NCBI RefSeq assembly: GCF_000024985.1
Contig: NC_013523.1
Coordinates: 1,178,001 to 1,242,000, forward strand
DNA: 64,000 nt
DNA from: Sphaerobacter thermophilus DSM 20745
GTDB lineage: Bacteria > Chloroflexota > Chloroflexia > Thermomicrobiales > Thermomicrobiaceae
Reading direction: 5' to 3'
Shown one piece after another: positions 41,304 to 52,139 of this stretch. The notes below the pieces were generated by a model. It saw only the letters and a program-made list of their open reading frames with translations, had not been told where the DNA came from and ran no database searches. The translations under genes were made by a program, and so were the position numbers. How positions within the stretch are numbered: the first letter of the stretch is position 1; the number at the start of each line of letters is the position of its first letter.

Positions 41304-41774
41304 TCACTCAACCTTTTCAATGGTGAATGAGGTCTCACCCCCGGGCGCGCGGACGACAACCGAGTCGCCCACGCGTTTGTCGAGCAGGGCGGCGCCCACC
41401 GGTGACTCCGTGGAGATCTTGCCCTGGAGGGTGTTGGCCTCCTCGGGGCTGACCAGGATCCATGTTTCCGCCTGCCCTGTCTCGTCCACGATGGTGACGC
41501 GCGAGCCGAGCTTGACGACGCCGTCGCTCTTCCCGGGCGCGATGACGCGCACGCGGCGCAGCAGGTTCTCGATCTCCCGGATGCGCGCCTCCAGTTGGAT
41601 GAGTTCTTCCTTGGTGTCCTCGTACTCGCTGTTGTCGGACACATCGCCATCCATACTCAGTTCCTGGATGCGCGCGGTGACGTCAGGGAGCTTAACAGTC
41701 CGTAGGTGATGGAGCTCGCGCTCGAGGTCGGCCTTGCCCTCCGCCGTAAGCGTGACAGGACGCTCGCTGGCCAT
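41304..41774 (-). CDS. greA: Transcript cleavage factor GreA
   Basis: A 156-residue RNA polymerase factor that rescues backtracked complexes. N-terminal coiled coil begins LTAEGKADLERELHHLRTVK; the tip has DGDVSDNSEYEDTKEE with the acidic residues that act in the active site of the polymerase. C-terminal FKBP-like domain: GSRVTIVDETGQAETW and STESPVGAALLDKRVGDSV. ATG at 41774 is after a GAAGGG site. Upstream promoter TTGCAA-16-TATACT (41987-42014) would give a leader of about 200 bases. Confidence 0.96.
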   Translation of the reverse strand: MASERPVTLTAEGKADLERELHHLRTVKLPDVTARIQELSMDGDVSDNSEYEDTKEELIQLEARIREIENLLRRVRVIAPGKSDGVVKLGSRVTIVDETGQAETWILVSPEEANTLQGKISTESPVGAALLDKRVGDSVVVRAPGGETSFTIEKVE

Positions 41775-41986
41775 GTCTACCCTTCTTCCACGAGCACGTC
41801 GAGCCGCAGCCCCACAGGCCGAAAAGTCCGCCGACGCGGCGACGACGGGACGCCGGATCGGATGTGACGTAGGACAACCGCTGCGTGTGCGTAGTCGCCG
41901 CCGGGGCGTGCGGCCACGATGCGGACGTGCGAATAGCCTGATAGCCGAGGACACATGCACCCTCGGCCGTCCACGCTGTGCTTACT

Positions 41987-42014
41987 AGTATAGCCAGATT
42001 GGCGGGGCTTGCAA
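41987..42014 (-). promoter_or_regulatory. Putative greA promoter
   Basis: Minus-strand TTGCAA (42014-42009), 16-base spacer, TATACT (41992-41987). Good match to a housekeeping promoter. The leader from here to the greA ATG, about 205 bases, holds no recognised element. Confidence 0.5.
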
Positions 42015-42077
42015 CGTTTCGGGGGTGGTCTCCGGCGCAAGCGAGCTGTGACCGGCCCGCCGGCTGCCCCGGCCGTC

Positions 42078-42154
42078 TGGTGGGTGAGCAGGGACTTGAA
42101 CCCCGGACCTCGCGGATGTGAACCGCGCGCTCTGACCAGCTGAGCTACTCACCC
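42078..42154 (-). tRNA. tRNA-Val (anticodon CAC)
   Basis: A 77-base gene with encoded CCA. Acceptor GGGTGAG/CTCACCC, D arm with GCTCAGCTGGTCAGAGC, anticodon arm CGCGG-TTCACAT-CCGCG (anticodon CAC, reads GUG), and T arm GGGGTTCAAGTCCC. All arms pair well. Its -10/-35 elements lie just upstream at 42168-42197. Confidence 0.95.
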
Positions 42155-42167
42155 GCGCGCCGGTGCA

Positions 42168-42197
42168 AGTATAGCACCCACCAGTCCGGCTCGGCAA
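42168..42197 (-). promoter_or_regulatory. Putative tRNA-Val promoter
   Basis: Minus-strand TTGCCG (42197-42192), 18-base spacer, TATACT (42173-42168) placed 14 bases ahead of the tRNA 5' end. Same GCTATACT form as before selC. Confidence 0.5.
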
Positions 42198-42315
42198 TGC
42201 CGGTGAAACTCCGGATCGGCGAAAAGCCTGTGCTATCATGCTACCCATCAAGCTCGCGTGGCGCGGCGTGATCCGTTGCCGCGAAACTGTCGCGCCGCGG
42301 CGTAGCTCGCGTTAG

Positions 42316-43296
<981 letters not shown>

Positions 43297-43310
43297 CGTT
43301 GGGACTTGCC

Positions 43311-44618
43311 ATGGCGGGCGACACGGCTCGGCGGGCTCCGGGGCCCTGGACGCGGACGTGGGAGGACCCCGAGGCGATGCTCGGGGTCGACGCCGCGCGG
43401 GAACAGGTGCTGGCCGCCGTGCGCCCGCTACCACCTGTCGAGCTCCCCCTGCTCGACGCGGCCGGCCTGGTGCTGGCCGAGGACGTGGTTTCCGACGCTG
43501 ACATCCCCCCGTTCCGAAACTCCGCCATGGATGGCTATGCGCTGCGTGCGGCCGATGTCGCCGGAGCGACCGCCGAGCGGCCGGTCCGCCTGACGGTCGT
43601 GGGCGAAGCCGCCGCCGGCACGGGCTTGCCGCCGGCGATCGGCCCTGGGCAGGCGGTGCGTATCATGACCGGCGCGCCGATGCCCGAGGGCGCGGATACC
43701 GTCGTTCGGTTCGAGGAGACCGACGAGTTCGACACCGGGCCGCGGCGCTCCGAGGTGGCGGTGCGGCGGGCCGTCCGAGCGGGAGAGAACGTGCGCGAGG
43801 CCGGTGAGGATGTCCGCGCGGGCGCGGTAGTGCTCCCGCGCGGCACGGTGCTCCGGCCGGCCGCGATCGGCGTGCTGGCGTCGCTGAACCGCGCGACCGT
43901 CCGGGTTCACCGTCGGCCGCGGGTGGGGATCCTCTCAACCGGAGACGAGGTTGTCGACCTCGGCCCGCCGCTGCGTCCGGGCCAGATCCGCAACAGCAAC
44001 AGCTACACGCTTGCCGCGCTCGTCCGGGAATCAGGCGGCGAGCCGGTCCTGCTCGGTGTGGCGCGGGATCGGACAGAGGAGATCCGCGCCAAGCTGCGCC
44101 AGGCAGAGGACGTCGACCTGCTCGTCACCTCGGGCGGCGTCTCGATCGGTGACTTTGATCTGGTCAAGCAGGTCCTGCAAGCCGAGGGAGAGGTAGCGCT
44201 GTGGCAGGTCCGCATCAAGCCGGGCAAGCCCATGGCGTTCGGCCGCATCGGGTCAGTGCCCCTACTTGGCCTGCCGGGCAACCCCGTAGCTGCATTCGTG
44301 GCGTTCGTGCAATTCGGTCGACCCGCGCTGCGCAAGATGCTCGGTTACCGCGACCCGGGCATCCCCACGCTACGCGCCCGGCTGCTCAGCGGGCATGAGA
44401 ACCGCGGCCGGCGGCGGCACTTTGTGCGCGGCATCGTGGAGCGCCGCGGCAACGAGTGGGTCGCCTGGCCCTGCGGGCTCCAGGGCTCCGGCGTGCTGAC
44501 CTCCGTCACGGCGGCTAACTGCCTCATCATCTTGCCGGAGACCTGGGACTCCGCGGAGCCGGGAGACGAGGTGGAAGTCCAGCTCCTCGACGGCGTCTTG
44601 CCCGGAGGCGCAGCCTGA
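43311..44618 (+). CDS. moeA: Molybdopterin molybdenumtransferase
   Basis: A 435-residue MoeA that inserts molybdenum into molybdopterin adenylate in molybdenum cofactor synthesis. Domain III motifs are PFRNSAMDGYALR and IMTGAPMPEGADTVV; the MoaB-like domain has LSTGDEVVDLG, SYTLAALVRESGG and VTSGGVSIGDFD; PLLGLPGNPVAAF precedes the C-terminal beta domain. Start unclear: ATG at 43311 is used, but ATG at 43377 (closer to the usual family start, GGGAGG ~10 bases upstream) would shorten it by 22 residues. It lies 14 bases after mdh. Confidence 0.94.
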   Translation: MAGDTARRAPGPWTRTWEDPEAMLGVDAAREQVLAAVRPLPPVELPLLDAAGLVLAEDVVSDADIPPFRNSAMDGYALRAADVAGATAERPVRLTVVGEAAAGTGLPPAIGPGQAVRIMTGAPMPEGADTVVRFEETDEFDTGPRRSEVAVRRAVRAGENVREAGEDVRAGAVVLPRGTVLRPAAIGVLASLNRATVRVHRRPRVGILSTGDEVVDLGPPLRPGQIRNSNSYTLAALVRESGGEPVLLGVARDRTEEIRAKLRQAEDVDLLVTSGGVSIGDFDLVKQVLQAEGEVALWQVRIKPGKPMAFGRIGSVPLLGLPGNPVAAFVAFVQFGRPALRKMLGYRDPGIPTLRARLLSGHENRGRRRHFVRGIVERRGNEWVAWPCGLQGSGVLTSVTAANCLIILPETWDSAEPGDEVEVQLLDGVLPGGAA

Positions 44619-44738
44619 TCCCCGGCGCGCAGTTCGACACCGGTTCTCGCGACCAAGTAAGCTTTCGGCGTGATACGCTGGTCGATCTGCGCCAGCGAGA
44701 CGAGCAAGCGCCGAGCGCGCGAAAGGTGACATGACGCC

Positions 44739-45698
44739 ATGGGGATTCGAGACTTTGTCAGCGTCGTTCGAGAACTCAGCTTTGACCAACTGCGCGCCGA
44801 GGCGTTGCTGGCGCCTCGGATCCTGGTGATGGCCAAGGACCACGAACAGGTCGTGGCTTGCCGCGATCTGCTGTTCGGGGCTGATTCCGAGGCGTACGTC
44901 GATCTGCACCACACCGGCGAGACCGCTCCGGACCCGCTGGAATACGACGTGGTTGTCTCTGTCGGGCCGCTGGATACCGCAACGGGACGCACCTGGCGCG
45001 ATCTGTTCCGCCGGGTTGACGAGCCGATCCGTGTCGTCGAGGTGGACCCACGCCTTCTCCAGGGCATCGGCAATGTCGAAGACGTGCGCAAGCGCATCGC
45101 CGACGTTGCCGACGAGCGCGCGCTGGCGATCGGCCGCTACATCGACGCTATGCGCGACGCGTGCGCCGAGCAGACCGTGGGCTCGACTTCGGCGGTGAAC
45201 GCGCAGTTCGCGCTGTTGTCGAACCTGCCGACAGTATTGCCGGTGGTCGGTAACCTCGTCGCTGTGGGGGCCGACTTCCTGGTCCTCACCAAGAACCAGT
45301 TGATGATGATCTACAAGTTGGCGGCGATCTACCAGCGCGACCTGGACGACCGCTGGAGGATCTACGGCGAGATGGTCCCCGTCGTCGGGAGCGGTCTGGT
45401 CTGGCGCACGATCGCGCGGGAGGTCGCGGGGTTGATGCCGCTGGCAGTGGGTACCGTCCCGAAGGTGGCGATCGCCTACGCCGGCACATACGCGACCGGA
45501 CGCGCCGCGTTACTCTACTACCAGAAGGGCGCGCGGATCGATCCCAGCCAGATGCGGATCCTGTACGAAGAGGCGCTTACCACCCTGCGTCGGAACCCGC
45601 TGCTGTTCACGCGCAATGGAGCGAAGCGCTCGGACGAGCCGGTGAGCGAACACGCGGATCAGCAGTCCGCGTCCCAGGACCAGCCGCCCGAAGCGTGA
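44739..45698 (+). CDS. Membrane-associated protein with DUF697/YcjF-like region
   Basis: 319 residues. Residues 25-125 resemble a compact alpha/beta domain (APRILVMAKDHEQVVACRDLL, DVVVSVGPLD) without GTPase P-loop. From about 150 a hydrophobic region follows: PTVLPVVGNLVAVGADFLVL, then MIYKLAAIY and further helices to ~260 (GLMPLAVGTVPKVAIAYAGTY). This helical run resembles the DUF697/YcjF membrane domain that often accompanies GTPases. The C-terminus is acidic and polar. ATG at 44739 follows AAAGGTGA. Function unknown. It may be cotranscribed with moeA (120-base gap). Confidence 0.7.
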   Translation: MGIRDFVSVVRELSFDQLRAEALLAPRILVMAKDHEQVVACRDLLFGADSEAYVDLHHTGETAPDPLEYDVVVSVGPLDTATGRTWRDLFRRVDEPIRVVEVDPRLLQGIGNVEDVRKRIADVADERALAIGRYIDAMRDACAEQTVGSTSAVNAQFALLSNLPTVLPVVGNLVAVGADFLVLTKNQLMMIYKLAAIYQRDLDDRWRIYGEMVPVVGSGLVWRTIAREVAGLMPLAVGTVPKVAIAYAGTYATGRAALLYYQKGARIDPSQMRILYEEALTTLRRNPLLFTRNGAKRSDEPVSEHADQQSASQDQPPEA

Positions 45699-45784
45699 CA
45701 GCGCCTTCGGGAAAAACGGGTGGAGTTAACAGGGTTCCATTCTGCTGCGTGAACGCGCCGTGCCAACACAGTGAGGACAAGCAA

Positions 45785-45819
45785 ACGGGGTTGGCGAAGA
45801 AAACACTCGCCAACCCCGT
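45785..45819. terminator. Perfect 13-bp hairpin between convergent genes
   Basis: ACGGGGTTGGCGA (45785-45797) pairs fully with TCGCCAACCCCGT (45807-45819) around a nine-base loop. It separates the plus-strand DUF697-like gene from the minus-strand sigma-54 activator, so it probably terminates both. T-tracts are short. Confidence 0.65.
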
Positions 45820-45837
45820 CCCACATTCCCGCGGTAA

Positions 45838-47235
<1,398 letters not shown>

Positions 47236-47347
47236 CGAATCCTCTTCCCTCACTCCGCACGCACGTGACGGCCCGGCTTCTCCCCGCCTCTTGTGGAGTG
47301 TGCCCTCGCAGTATAACAAATCGGTTTGGATGTCGGGAGCACCCCGA

Positions 47348-47376
47348 TGGACGGCGCTTGGAGCCGGGGGTAGAAT
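47348..47376 (+). promoter_or_regulatory. Putative aroKB promoter
   Basis: TGGACG (47348-47353), 17-base spacer, TAGAAT (47371-47376), 53 bases before the aroKB start. Modest match to the -35 consensus. Confidence 0.4.
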
Positions 47377-47428
47377 CGCGCCGGCCCCAAGGTCCGGCGA
47401 CCACGCGGGAAAGAGGCAAGGCGGCGTG

Positions 47429-49075
47429 ATGATCCTGGAGCGCGTTTACCTGATTGGCTTGAGCGGCAGCGGGAAGACCACGCTGGCCCCCCTGCTCGCT
47501 GAGCGCCTCGGGTTCGAGGCGGTTGATATTGACGCCGAGGTCGAACGGCATTTCGGCCGCTCCATCCCCGACATCTTCGCCGCCTTCGGCGAGCCAGTGT
47601 TCCGTGCCGCGGAGCGGGATGCGCTGGCGCAGGCGAGCCGTCGCACGCGGGTCGTCGTAGCGACCGGCGGCGGAGCGGTGCTGGACCCCGCGAACTGGGC
47701 CTCCATGCGGCCGCGCAGCGCGATTGTGCACCTGACGGCAGCACCCTCGGTGCTCATCGAGCGGCTCGAAGCGGCTGTACGCGCGACGCCGATGGCCGAG
47801 CGCCCCCTCCTGCGGGGAGACGACCCGCTGGCGCGGTTGGAGTCGCTCTGGCAGGCACGGCGGCACCTGTACGAGCAGGCCGACCTCACGATCGACACGA
47901 CCGGCAAGTCGCTCGATGCGCTCGCCCAAGAGATAGCCGGCCAGATCACGGCCCTCGACCGCGCCGGCGTGATCCCGGTCGACAGCCTCGGCACGCCGAG
48001 TGGTCGGTCGGATCTCTACGCCGCTCCCGGCTTGCTCGCGGAGGTGGGAACTCTCGCCCGGCGGCGGTGGCCGAAGGCGCGGCGGGCATGGGTCATTGCC
48101 GACGAGCACGTCCTCCCGCTGTGGGGCGCGCCCGTCGAGGGGTCCTTTACTCAGGCAGGCTTCGACGTGACGATGCGAGCGGTCCCGGCTGGAGAGGGCA
48201 GCAAGTCGTTCCAGGAGGCCAGCGCACTCCTGGATTGGCTGCTGGGTGGCGGGATCGAGCGCGGCGACGTGGTGGTGGCACTCGGGGGTGGCGTGGTTGG
48301 CGACCTTGCCGGATTCGTCGCAGCGATCGTGCTCCGCGGCGTCGGCCTCGTGCAGCTCCCGACGAGCCTGCTGGCGATGGTCGACAGCAGCGTCGGGGGT
48401 AAGACCGGCGTGAACCACACGCTGGGCAAGAACTTGATTGGCGCGTTCTACCAGCCGCCGCTCGTCGTAGCCGACCCGCACGTCCTGCGTACGCTGCCGC
48501 CCCGTGACCTGCGAAATGGCTGGGCGGAGATCGTCAAGCACTCAATGATCGAGTGCACGGCAACCGCCACACCGGAGCCGGTCCTGCTCCCGTGGCTTGA
48601 GGGGCGAACGCCCGTCGGGGGTCTCGGAGAACCGGGAGAGCTGGCGGCGCTCATCGCCCACAACATCCGCCTGAAGGCTGCGGTGGTTCGGGCCGACGAG
48701 CGCGAGGCGGGGTTGCGCCGCATCCTCAATTACGGTCATACGCTGGGACACGCCATCGAGGCGGCCGGGTACCGCTACCTGCACGGCGAAGCAGTGGCGC
48801 TGGGGATGCGCGCCGCGGCGCGGCTCGCCCACCGGCTCGGCCTCTGCGACGCGGACCTGGTCGCGCGCCAGGATGCCCTGCTCGATCGGCTCGACCTGCC
48901 GCGGACCTATGACGGCGAGTGGGAGCCGGTGCGGGAGCATCTGCTGCGGGATAAGAAGGTCGTGCAGGGCACGCTGACCTGGATCTTGCCGGAAGGGCCA
49001 GGGCGCGTGGTCGTTCGCCGCGACGTTCCACTGGAAGCCGTCGAAGCCGTTGCCCGAGAGATCGGCGCGCGTTGA
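47429..49075 (+). CDS. aroKB: Fused shikimate kinase / 3-dehydroquinate synthase
   Basis: A 548-residue fusion of two shikimate-pathway enzymes. AroK (residues ~1-170): P-loop GLSGSGKTT, then VDIDAEVERHFGRSIPDIF, VVVATGGGAVLD and RPLLRGDDPL. AroB (~185-540): GEGSKSFQ, GGGVVGDLAGFVAA, PTSLLAMVDSSVGGKTGVNH, WAEIVKHSMIE, and NYGHTLGHAIE for zinc and NAD binding. The two catalyse non-consecutive steps (AroB is step 2, AroK step 5), so fusion would serve balanced expression rather than channeling. ATG at 47429 (GTG at 47426 also possible). Confidence 0.95.
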   Translation: MILERVYLIGLSGSGKTTLAPLLAERLGFEAVDIDAEVERHFGRSIPDIFAAFGEPVFRAAERDALAQASRRTRVVVATGGGAVLDPANWASMRPRSAIVHLTAAPSVLIERLEAAVRATPMAERPLLRGDDPLARLESLWQARRHLYEQADLTIDTTGKSLDALAQEIAGQITALDRAGVIPVDSLGTPSGRSDLYAAPGLLAEVGTLARRRWPKARRAWVIADEHVLPLWGAPVEGSFTQAGFDVTMRAVPAGEGSKSFQEASALLDWLLGGGIERGDVVVALGGGVVGDLAGFVAAIVLRGVGLVQLPTSLLAMVDSSVGGKTGVNHTLGKNLIGAFYQPPLVVADPHVLRTLPPRDLRNGWAEIVKHSMIECTATATPEPVLLPWLEGRTPVGGLGEPGELAALIAHNIRLKAAVVRADEREAGLRRILNYGHTLGHAIEAAGYRYLHGEAVALGMRAAARLAHRLGLCDADLVARQDALLDRLDLPRTYDGEWEPVREHLLRDKKVVQGTLTWILPEGPGRVVVRRDVPLEAVEAVAREIGAR

Positions 49076-49203
49076 TTCGGTTTCCGTAGCTCCTCTGCCG
49101 CGGGCAATCCGCATTCGGTTGCCCGATTCCCGCAACGGCAGTATCCAAAATGCCGAATTCGTACAGTCAGATGACGGTGCTGAGCTCGAGGAGGAGTAGG
49201 AGT

Positions 49204-50544
49204 ATGCTCGGACGTCAGCTCACACGTCGTGCCGCTCTGCAGACGATCGGGGGTGGCGTACTCGGGAGCCTGCTGCTCAGTGCGTGTGGCGGCTCGTCCA
49301 ACGAGACCACCCAGACCGCTGAGAGTACCCCAACGCCCACTACTGCTGCATCCGGCGGCGGAACGTCGAGCACCCCAACCGCGGAGGCCAGTCCCACTCC
49401 TACCACCCAGTCAACTACCGGGGGGACGCCGGCGTCAGGCGAGCCGGTGCGCGTCGGTGTGATCGCTACGCTCTCCGGCGTCTACACGTCGCTCGGGGAG
49501 AACATGATCGGTGGGATCCAGGTCGCTCTTGACGAGGTGGGCGGCGTCGCCGGGGGACGGCCGATCGAACTCGTGATCGAGGACTCGGCCGGTAGCCCGG
49601 ACCAGGCGCTCGCCAAGGCACGCCAGCTCATCGAGCGGGACCGGGTGCACATGCTGGCTGGCGTGATCCTGAGCAATGAGGCGGCTGCGCTGCGCGACTA
49701 TGTCGTACAGCAGCAAGTCCCGTGGATCATCGGGAACGCGGGTCTCCCGGGCCTGACGCGCGACCCCAACCTGCGGAGCCCGTACATCTTCCGCGTCTCC
49801 TGCGCCAACGGGCAATACGAGGCACCGTTTGGGCAGTACGCCTACGAGAAGCTGGGGTACCGGCGCATCATCCTGACCGCTCTGGACTACTCTGCCGGTC
49901 ACGACAAGGCCGGCGCGTTCGGGAAGCGGTTCGTGGAGGCCGGTGGCGAGATCGCGGGCGAGGTCTACGCGCCCATCGACACGCAGGACTACGGGCCGTA
50001 CCTCCAGCGTATCCAGCAGATCGATGCCGATGCTGTGTTCGCCTTCTACTCCGGCGGCGACGCCGCACGGTTTGTCCCGCAGTATGTGGACTTCGGCCTC
50101 GCCGACATCTACCCGTTGATCGGCTCGGGCGACACGGTCGACGAGAACATTCTGGCCGAGCAGGGCGATGCCGCCATCGGCGTGATCAGTGTCCTGCACT
50201 ACTCGCCGCTTTACGACTCGCCGGAGAACCAGAAGTTCGTCGAGGCATTCCGCGAGCGCTATGACGCCGCCACCGGCCAGTTCTCGTACCAGGGCTATCT
50301 GAACGGGCGGGTCATCGTGGAGGCGCTCAACGCGATCGACGGCAACGTCGAGGACACGGAATCGTTCTTGCAGGCCCTCCGCGAGGTCCAGTTTGTCGGT
50401 CCGGCTGGGGAGTTCCGCTTCCACCCCGAGTCGCAGGGGCCCGTCATCCCCGTGTTCGTTCGGCGCGTCGAGGAGTTGCCGGATGGGACGCTGGGCAACG
50501 TCGTGATCGACGAACTCGGCGCTGTCGACGACCTGTCGTACTAG
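49204..50544 (+). CDS. ABC transporter substrate-binding lipoprotein (branched-chain amino acid/aromatic type)
   Basis: A 446-residue lipoprotein. The signal carries a twin-arginine-like pair (TRRAALQ, residues 7-13), a hydrophobic stretch and the lipobox LLLSAC with the acylated Cys28. A low-complexity S/T/P linker (~30-75) spans the wall region. The ligand-binding part has two periplasmic lobes (VRVGVIATLSGVYTSLGENMIGGI) of the LivJ/peripla_BP_6 type. Its transport partners are not beside it. Next genes point to aromatic metabolism, and this group of binding proteins is known to bind aromatic acids; binding of an aromatic is inference. ATG at 49204, GAGGAGGAG upstream. Confidence 0.9.
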   Translation: MLGRQLTRRAALQTIGGGVLGSLLLSACGGSSNETTQTAESTPTPTTAASGGGTSSTPTAEASPTPTTQSTTGGTPASGEPVRVGVIATLSGVYTSLGENMIGGIQVALDEVGGVAGGRPIELVIEDSAGSPDQALAKARQLIERDRVHMLAGVILSNEAAALRDYVVQQQVPWIIGNAGLPGLTRDPNLRSPYIFRVSCANGQYEAPFGQYAYEKLGYRRIILTALDYSAGHDKAGAFGKRFVEAGGEIAGEVYAPIDTQDYGPYLQRIQQIDADAVFAFYSGGDAARFVPQYVDFGLADIYPLIGSGDTVDENILAEQGDAAIGVISVLHYSPLYDSPENQKFVEAFRERYDAATGQFSYQGYLNGRVIVEALNAIDGNVEDTESFLQALREVQFVGPAGEFRFHPESQGPVIPVFVRRVEELPDGTLGNVVIDELGAVDDLSY

Positions 50545-50593
50545 AGATGCGAGGCGATTGCAGGGAACCGTACGGGATAGTGGGGAGAATACT

Positions 50594-51994
50594 GTGACCG
50601 CAGAGAAAACCCGCTCCTTGCAGGACATCGTCAGCAGCGTGCCGAACGTGGTGGACTTCCTCCGCAACAACATCTCGGGGGCGCGCATCTACCCAGTGGT
50701 GCCCCCGGAGTTCACCAACTGGCGGGACGAGCAGCATTCCTGGCAGGAGACGGTCTGCCTCTTCGACCTCTCCTACCACATGACCGACCTGTATGTGAGT
50801 GGTCCCGATGCGTTCCGCCTGCTGGAGCGGCTGGCGATCAATAGCTTCCGAGGCTTTGAGCCCGGCGGCGCCAAGCAGTTCGTCTGCTGCACGCCGGACG
50901 GCTACGTGATCGGCGACGGGGTGCTCTTCTACCTCGAGCCGGAGCACTTCAACCTCGTTGGTCGCCCCTCGATGCACAACTGGGTGCAGTACCACGCCGA
51001 AACGGGCGGCTACGATGTGCAGCTCGAGCGCGACGAGTGGGCGGTCGGAGACCCGAACCGGCGCCGGAAGGTGTACCGGTTCCAGCTCCAGGGGCCGAAC
51101 GCACCGGCGCTGCTCGAGAAGCTCAACGGTGGCCCGCTGCCGCCGATCAAGTTCTTCCACACCGGCTGGATCACCATCGCCGGGCACAAGGTGCGCCTCC
51201 TGCACCACGGGATGATCGGCGTCGCGGGTGGCGAGCTGATCGGCCCGTTCGAGGAGGGGCCGGAGGTCAAGGCGGCGATCGTCGAGGCCGGCAAAGAGTT
51301 CGGCCTGCGGCAGGTCGGCTCCCGCGCCTACTCGAGTAACACGCTGGAGTCGGGTTGGATCCCGTCGCCGCTACCGGCGGTGTATACGGGCGACGAGCTG
51401 CGGGCCTACCGCGAGTGGCTGCCGGATACGTCTTTCGAGGCGGTCGGCTCGCTCGGTGGGAGCTTCGTCACTCCCAACATCGAGGACTACTACCTCAATC
51501 CGTGGGAATTGGGTTATGGGCGAATCCTGAAGTTCGACCATGACTTCATCGGGCGCGAGGCGCTCGAAGAGATGGCGAAGCGGCCGCACCGCAAGAAGGT
51601 GACGCTGGCTTGGAACGGCGAAGATGTCGCAAAGGTCTTCGCCGCGCTCTTTACCAAGCCCAAGGGTCAGCGCCCCAAGTACATCGATCTGCCGGGCACC
51701 CAGTACGCCACCTGGATGTACGACGCGGTCCGGAACAAGCAGGGCGACATCGTCGGCATCTCGACCTTCTGCGGCTACAGCTCGAACGAAGCCTCGATGC
51801 TCTCGCTCGCAATGGTGGACGAGGCGTACGCGAAGCCAGGCACCGAGGTGATCCTGGTCTGGGGCGAGCCGGACGGCGGCACCCGGAAGCCGTCGGTCGA
51901 GCGGCATGTGCAGGTCGAGCTGCGTGCCACGGTCGGCCCCGTGCCCTACGCCGAGCCGTCCCGCCGGTATCGGGAGACGGTCGTCGGACGCTAG
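50594..51994 (+). CDS. Aminomethyltransferase (GcvT)-fold protein, LigM-like O-demethylase
   Basis: A 466-residue protein with the GcvT fold, which binds folate. Similar in length and start (PPEFTNWRDEQHSWQETVCLFDLSYHM) to the tetrahydrofolate-dependent O-demethylases LigM/DesA, which take methyl groups from vanillate or syringate. The GcvT-type LEPEHFNLVGRPSMHNWV and GVAGGELIGPFEEGPEVKAAI segments are seen. Not GcvT itself: no gcvH/gcvP nearby and the sequence differs from glycine cleavage T protein. The extradiol dioxygenase just downstream supports aromatic use. Specific substrate is inferred only. GTG at 50594 after GGGGAG. Confidence 0.8.
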   Translation: MTAEKTRSLQDIVSSVPNVVDFLRNNISGARIYPVVPPEFTNWRDEQHSWQETVCLFDLSYHMTDLYVSGPDAFRLLERLAINSFRGFEPGGAKQFVCCTPDGYVIGDGVLFYLEPEHFNLVGRPSMHNWVQYHAETGGYDVQLERDEWAVGDPNRRRKVYRFQLQGPNAPALLEKLNGGPLPPIKFFHTGWITIAGHKVRLLHHGMIGVAGGELIGPFEEGPEVKAAIVEAGKEFGLRQVGSRAYSSNTLESGWIPSPLPAVYTGDELRAYREWLPDTSFEAVGSLGGSFVTPNIEDYYLNPWELGYGRILKFDHDFIGREALEEMAKRPHRKKVTLAWNGEDVAKVFAALFTKPKGQRPKYIDLPGTQYATWMYDAVRNKQGDIVGISTFCGYSSNEASMLSLAMVDEAYAKPGTEVILVWGEPDGGTRKPSVERHVQVELRATVGPVPYAEPSRRYRETVVGR

Positions 51995-52005
51995 GCTTGA
52001 ATGAC

Positions 52006-52031
52006 GCCCCGGCGCTTCGGAGCGCCGGGGC
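52006..52031 (+). terminator. Hairpin after the LigM-like gene
   Basis: A perfect 11-bp stem (GCCCCGGCGCT/AGCGCCGGGGC) with a TCGG loop, starting 11 bases after the LigM-like stop. No U-tract follows. It may process or stabilise the transcript ahead of the dioxygenase gene. Confidence 0.5.
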
Positions 52032-52139
52032 TCGATCTCGCTTAGGTAGTCCGGCGTTAGCGGGGAACGCCTCGCTCCACGTGCCCGACCTCAGCGCTCG
52101 TGGGCGCACGCGGGCGGGGCGGGATGGGAGTTGTGAACG

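Noticed and set aside
39486-41330. A 614-codon open frame on the plus strand
   Set aside because: Antisense to lysS, with no protein-like motifs.
50594-51994. Calling the GcvT-fold gene gcvT of the glycine cleavage system
   Set aside because: Length (466) and start segment are closer to LigM-type proteins, and no gcvH or gcvP is adjacent.
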